Of a stretch of 64,000 nucleotides of DNA, positions 59,800-64,000 are shown in pieces. The DNA lies in the NCBI GenBank assembly GCA_009363875.1, contig CM018691.1:121955404-122019403 (forward strand), in the 5' to 3' direction. Position 1 is the stretch's first letter. Each line of letters starts with the position of its first letter. The translations under genes were made by a program, and so were the position numbers. Source of the stretch: Mikania micrantha (taxonomy: Eukaryota > Streptophyta > Magnoliopsida > Asterales > Asteraceae). The notes beneath the pieces were generated by a model that was not told the origin of the DNA, did not search any database, and saw only the letters and a program-made list of their open reading frames with translations.

Positions 59800-60225
59800 T
59801 AGGTGTAAAGTGCTTAATTATCATTAACAACAATATGTTAAGTAGTCCGGTATGTGGTGGGACGGTGGTTGGGGCTTGTCCCCTACATATGCCCTATATA
59901 TAAGCATACTTGATTGGATAACATAGGTGGTTGTTGATGAGGTTAAGGTTGTTACTCGGGGATCAGTGTAAACATTTTCATGGAAATTACATGTTAAGAA
60001 TCTTATGTCATGGAATCCAGGTAGGGAATGAAATGCTTAATTATCACCAGGAACAATATATCATGTGGTTTAGTATGTGGTGGGACGGTGGCTGGGCGGG
60101 CGGTAAGTTCGACCCTACATATGCCCTATATATAAGCATACTGAACTGGATGGTATAGGTGGTTATTGGTGAGGTTAAGGTTGTCATTCAGGTTGATCAA
60201 ACACATTTTTATAAAAATTATATGA
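59800..60225 (+). repeat. Tandem duplication of a TATA-containing segment
   Basis: Two copies of a segment with tgcttaattatca (59811, 60034), gtatgtggtgggacggtgg and ccctatatataagcata (59892, 60124), about 223-232 bp apart. The sister LTR has one copy (about 52155-52270). The CTATATATAAG words are strong TATA candidates, so the promoter may be doubled. Confidence 0.75.
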
Positions 60226-60844
60226 ACTCACCAACCATGTGTTGACTTTATTTTGCATGACTTCTCAGGTGATGAACATGTCAACTAAGAAGCTTATGCT
60301 TTTGGACTAGGACTTCAGATAGAAGGCTTAATATTTTGGACCTGCATACTTTTGGAACATCATTATACAATTATTTTGTATATCTTGTGCAGTTACAAGA
60401 TAGATATTTTATGATGTTTATAATAGATTTACATTGTTAAATTATGAACGATTCGGATGTAATTTAACTTTGTAATTCTATTATATTTAGCATTTCTCAT
60501 TTATATCATGTGCAATATAAACAATCTGATCACTTTGATTATCACTCACGATATCGCGCCCAGGGAACCTTCCGCCCGACGGGGACTTCGATCCAACCCC
60601 GCCGGCTCGGGGTGTGACACATTACCAGTGCAAGATTTGGCATGGTAGTGCACATCTGGGGATTTGCTCAGAAATTGCTGAAATTCCATATAAGGCTTGA
60701 TTTTCTTCCGAGCAAGGTCGTTTGTCCTGCAAATTCACAAAAAACGATAATTAGGACTATTTGTGAATGAATTTGCTTGTTGTTAACGTTAAAACCGGGG
60801 GAAATTGTGTCGAATAATATGTATAATTTAACGTATATCAAACA

Positions 60845-62387
60845 TCCCCACACTTGAACTTTGCTTGTCCTCAAGCAAACAATGAACCTTAATGGTGAAA
60901 CCAATTTCCAATAATCAACTTGTAAGCAAAGATGAATCAAATAATTAAGAACTTAGATTGTTCATCAATGGTTTACCAAATTTGAAATTGTAAGCAAAAA
61001 AATAAAATCAAAATTATCAACAAGAATTTATAAACAAGAGGATTCACTAACATGTTACACCTTATATTTCTCACAATGTTCACACATACTCGGTTTATTT
61101 CGGAGTCATACATGTAATGTGTATGTATAGAACACTCAATTGCCAAGACGATGAATCAACAAATATGATACTTGTAAGAAAAATCAACTCTAAATCAACT
61201 AGCAAAAACAAAGTATAAATTAATCACAAGGACTTTTATTGGGTTGTGTTTGGGTTGGATGATGGTTAGGGATAAAGAGATTAAGACAAGGGAAATCCGT
61301 TGGCGAAGAATTCAACAATGAAAGATAAACTACAAATCTTTTTTGGGTTAAACGAATTGATTTTTTTTGACATAAACCAATAAGCAAACATTGTGTTGCT
61401 ACCTTATTTGGCTTTCAAGAACTACAAAAAAGTATAACTTCTTGCCAACTTTGAAATGGGATTTCAATAAGAGAAATGGGTTTATGGAGAAGGTGGTGAT
61501 GAGAGTGTGTTCTAATGCCTTGATTAATTTCAACTATGTTCAAGCTTATGACTATGGAGATGCATGTTTTAAACAAGTATTAATTAGTATGAAACATCCG
61601 GCACACTCAATCCATACAATATGCAATGAACTACCAATGCTAAAAGTTTCATTTGCTAACAAAAAAAATGGAGGGAATGGGTAAAAATATAAGATATAAC
61701 TTGTAGTTCCACCTTTCTTCTAATCACAAATGATGATAACAAAAAAAATTTATTTCACTTGCCAAGATTTCAAATTTTAGAAACCCTTTTCAAACAAGCC
61801 TTATTTTAATTATCAAAAACTTGTTTGCTTAACTTGTTGATTACAAAAAATTAATTGCACCAAAAAAAATAAAAGGTTCTTTGCAAAAATATTTATTACT
61901 TTTGGACAAAAAAAGTTATATCAACAACCAAAAATATACCCCAAAAGTATACCCCTCCCCACACTTAAATTGCACAATGTCCCTATTGTGCAACAAAAAC
62001 ATGCAAAAATAAGAATGATAACACATGAGTGTGAAAAGGAAAAACACTTCCCTACGAATGCTTGTAGAAGCCGGCGTGTAGAAACTGCACGAGACTTTGC
62101 AACTTGAATGTCATGAATGTACCTACACCTTGAAAAACCCTACCAAAACAACAGTTGAAAAACAACAACCACCAACAACCACATGACTGAAATAAAAGCA
62201 AAAGATCCAACCAATGAAATAATCAAACAACCAAAAAATTGTTTACAACCCAAACAAAAGAAATTTCAAACTAACAGAGTTCGTACGGACTGCAAAATGT
62301 ACAAATCTACCAAAAAAATATAGATAACCACCAGGGCAAGCGAGACTGTGGAGGAGGGAGAACATCAGACTAGTCCTCCTCGTCATC
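60845..62387 (-). mobile_element. Athila 3' noncoding internal region with two PPT-like tracts
   Basis: Next to the LTR the minus strand reads AAGTGTGGGGA (plus 60845-60855), the PPT. A second, nearly identical tract, AAGTGTGGGGAGGGG, lies at plus 61953-61967. The sequence between them is AT-rich and noncoding. The plus-strand frame 61391-61684 has no family resemblance. This matches the long 3' untranslated region known in Athila and related gypsy lineages. Confidence 0.6.
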
Positions 62388-63784
62388 ATGCGGACCAGAA
62401 CCGCTCGTTTCCCCATCATGACCTCCCCTAGAACGTTTTTATGCGCCACCCGAAGAATAGCCATAGTCGAACCGTGGCAGCTCAGAAACGTCAAACTGAT
62501 GAAATGCTGCAGCCGAATGATGAGATGCAAAACGCCACCAAAGCTCCGTCTATGGTCATCCTGGATCTGATGCAGCAAATCATACTGCCTGGTCTGCTCA
62601 GCCTGAAAATTATCTATACACTGATTAAATCCCTCCTGCTCAGCGCACAGTTCCTCTTGCGAAACCTGCAAACCCGCAAATCTATGCTACAAATCCAGAT
62701 TCGACGGGGGTTCCGCACCTTGAACGGGGTCAAAGTTCAAGTACTCATCATGGGGGGGGTACCCATAGTCAAACTCCCCGATTCCCGTACCATGCGGGCC
62801 CTCCTCCTCGTGGACCCTCTCTTCCTGACACTCCTCTTCCTCCTCCACCTCATGCTCCTCGGGGACTGGATCCTAGATCCGACCGTCCCGGCCCTTCAAA
62901 CGCATACCCACAGGCGTCTGCTCCACAATCTTCATATAGCTCAGTGTCCTCATATCGAGTGGAGGCGTATCACACACATGAGTAAAGCTGGCAATGTTCT
63001 CTTCGGTCAAAAGTCCGTAAGAGTCAGCCAACTGTGTGATATACGCGCCTCCATAGATGTGGCTCGACGCCTGTTTCCCTGAATTGGTGGTAAGGAAAAA
63101 AGCTAAGCAATGGGCAATATTACAATGAATTCCCCTAATCAAGCAATAGAGATAAAACAAATCTCTAGTGGGCACATTGCCCAAGATGTCACCTCGCTGT
63201 ATAATGGTACCAAACAGTATTCGATGAATAAGCCTGTGAAGCGGGTAGCGAAGTTTTATGGCCTTCGCTCTTCGAGGATCATAAACCCCTTCAGCAACTT
63301 CGGCCCAAAACGTGGCCTTCTCAATCTCGTCCTCAAAATCGTACAAACCATCAAAAACCTCCGTATCAAGCTCCCCCTCAGTGTATAAACCCATCCTAGT
63401 CGCGAACTGCGCGACTGAAAGTCTCCTCCATCTTCCCCCCCATCGAAAAGTTAATCCAAAACTGTTTTGGTAAATGTTTTGTGAAGGGAAGCTAAAGGAG
63501 TACGATGAAAAGAACTCCATGAGCAATTGCCTATACAGTGGACGGTTAATGTAAAGCAGGCGAGACCATGGTTCGGTGATTAATGGCTGCAGTCGCGTTT
63601 GTTGGTTGAGATTAACCACCAAGTCCCAACTTAGACACTTCATTGGCTCAATCTGGCACAGATACCCCCATAGAGAATGAAGCACGGGAATACACGGGGC
63701 GTCGCCCTCGTCGTTCGGATCGAATTGCAGGAATGGGTGATCCATCTGTTCAACAAAATTCCTAAAAATATTAGTTGCCAAAAG
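62388..63784 (-). pseudogene. Athila ORF in the envelope position, broken
   Basis: Minus-strand frame from an acceptor-like TTTTTTTAG (plus 63785-63793), through the first ATG region near 63745, to TAG at 62873-62875, about 300 residues. Recognisable stretches: LTFRWGGRWRRLSVAQFATR, GLYTEGELDTEVF, YCLIRGIHCNIAHCLAFFL, IYGGAYITQLADSYGLL. These match my memory of the plant ATHILA ORF1-type family; its biochemical role is unknown. The same frame continues past the TAG with an acidic segment (PEEHEVEEEEE), hits a second TAG near 62691, and continues with a Gln/Glu-rich tail; a later frame change is likely near 62530. The location just upstream of the 3' LTR is where Athila carries its extra ORF. 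I see no convincing signal peptide or transmembrane segment in this part. Two CAG-to-TAG type stops make it non-functional. Confidence 0.7.
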
Positions 63785-64000
63785 CTAAAAAAAGAAACAA
63801 AATCGAACGAAAAGAAAAAAACTGGGTTGTTCTGGAAACATGCACAGTCGTGCAAGAAATGGCACGGTCATGCCAACCCCAAGATGAAGCTAGCAAAGGT
63901 AGTGCAGGGCCGGCACATCCAAGCCGCACGGTCGTGCGTGGCTCAATCACGGTTGTGCCCTCCTCAGAATGACCTAAGCACATGTAGTGCTAGGCTGACA
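63785..64000 (-). mobile_element. Athila internal sequence upstream of the extra ORF
   Basis: Noncoding, with three degenerate copies of the GCACGGTCGTGC word (63841-63960) that also fills the LTR promoter. On the minus strand it ends in a polypyrimidine tract and TTTAG, a likely 3' splice site for the ORF that follows. The rest of the element lies beyond the window. Confidence 0.55.

Larger units (their letters stand above)
56589..60619 (+). mobile_element. Solo LTR, Tekay-type family 2, in the Athila LTR (4031 bp)
   Basis: Begins TGTAACATCAGTG and ends CTCGGGGTGTGACA. Flanks CATTG (56584-56588) and CATTA (60620-60624) match at four of five bases. It resembles 49623-52757 but is about 900 bp longer, mainly through a CGAACC-rich block (57664-58070) and a duplicated 225-232 bp segment near 59800-60225. 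Donor-like ACACAG/GTGAGTTC lies at 58983 and an acceptor-like CTTCTCAG ends at 60268. Confidence 0.82.
54985..60844 (-). mobile_element. Athila-type 3' LTR, minus strand, carrying a solo LTR
   Basis: On the minus strand it starts TGTTTGATATACG at 60844, just after a PPT read GTGTGGGGA, and ends near 54985 (CATCA). It is 5860 bp including the 4.03-kb solo LTR at 56589-60619, so about 1.82 kb on its own. The left end is less certain: only the TGATGG...ending and the length match to the related solo LTR at 20254-22040 support it. Shared word: ggcaagtgtacctat at 55052. Confidence 0.7.

Noticed and set aside
61391..61684. 97-codon plus-strand ORF in the Athila 3' region
   Set aside because: AT-rich, opposite to the element's strand, no family resemblance.

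Overview
The window is plant nuclear DNA from a repeat-rich region. It is almost entirely nested LTR retrotransposons around one small genic island. The intact host gene (a four-exon universal stress protein gene) and the mix of Tekay/Del-type Ty3-gypsy, Athila-type gypsy and large Ty1-copia elements with an extra 3' ORF point to a eudicot. The copia extra ORF and LTR styles resemble what I remember from Asteraceae, but that is an inference from memory.

Layout. 1-3922: a minus-strand Tekay-like LTR split by a plus-strand solo LTR (377-3275, target duplication GTGTT). 3922-23822: a long minus-strand LTR element with no recognisable coding domain (LARD-like). It has 588-bp LTRs, a PBS and a PPT, and carries a complete 11.6-kb Ty3-gypsy/Tekay element (5330-16939, duplication CCTCA) and an Athila-like solo LTR (20254-22040). 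24144-28430: the genic island, with a decayed PWWP-domain gene convergent with the intact USP gene. 29221-30775: a large fold-back element and a hAT-like MITE. 31104-34677: the end of a second copia element (minus) and two stacked Tekay-like LTRs (minus). 34678-54967: a copia element with gag, pol and a 1171-codon extra ORF, two internal solo LTRs, and an extra partial unit at its left end, all inside one AAACT duplication. 54985-64000: the 3' half of a minus-strand Athila element whose LTR carries another solo LTR.

How it works together. The retrotransposon proteins are broken. The Tekay gag-pol has five in-frame stops and a frameshift, the copia pol has one stop, and the copia extra ORF has three TAG codons plus a solo-LTR insertion. 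The Athila ORF has at least two TAG codons. The Tekay upstream ORF (263 aa) is intact. In this window I find five solo LTRs, one complete gypsy element and one copia element with both LTRs.

Most unusual signals: (1) several different Tekay-type LTRs share an intron-like module, with a CAG/GTGAGT donor followed by GCCCC and a TTCTCAG acceptor lying a constant 300-354 bp before the LTR end; (2) most LTR families here carry their own cluster of short palindromic words just upstream of a TATA box; (3) Tekay LTRs contain five A/T-cored hairpins spaced about 150 bp; (4) the two LTRs of the young Tekay element are identical over their first half and differ only in the second half. All coordinates and comparisons were made by eye without alignment software.
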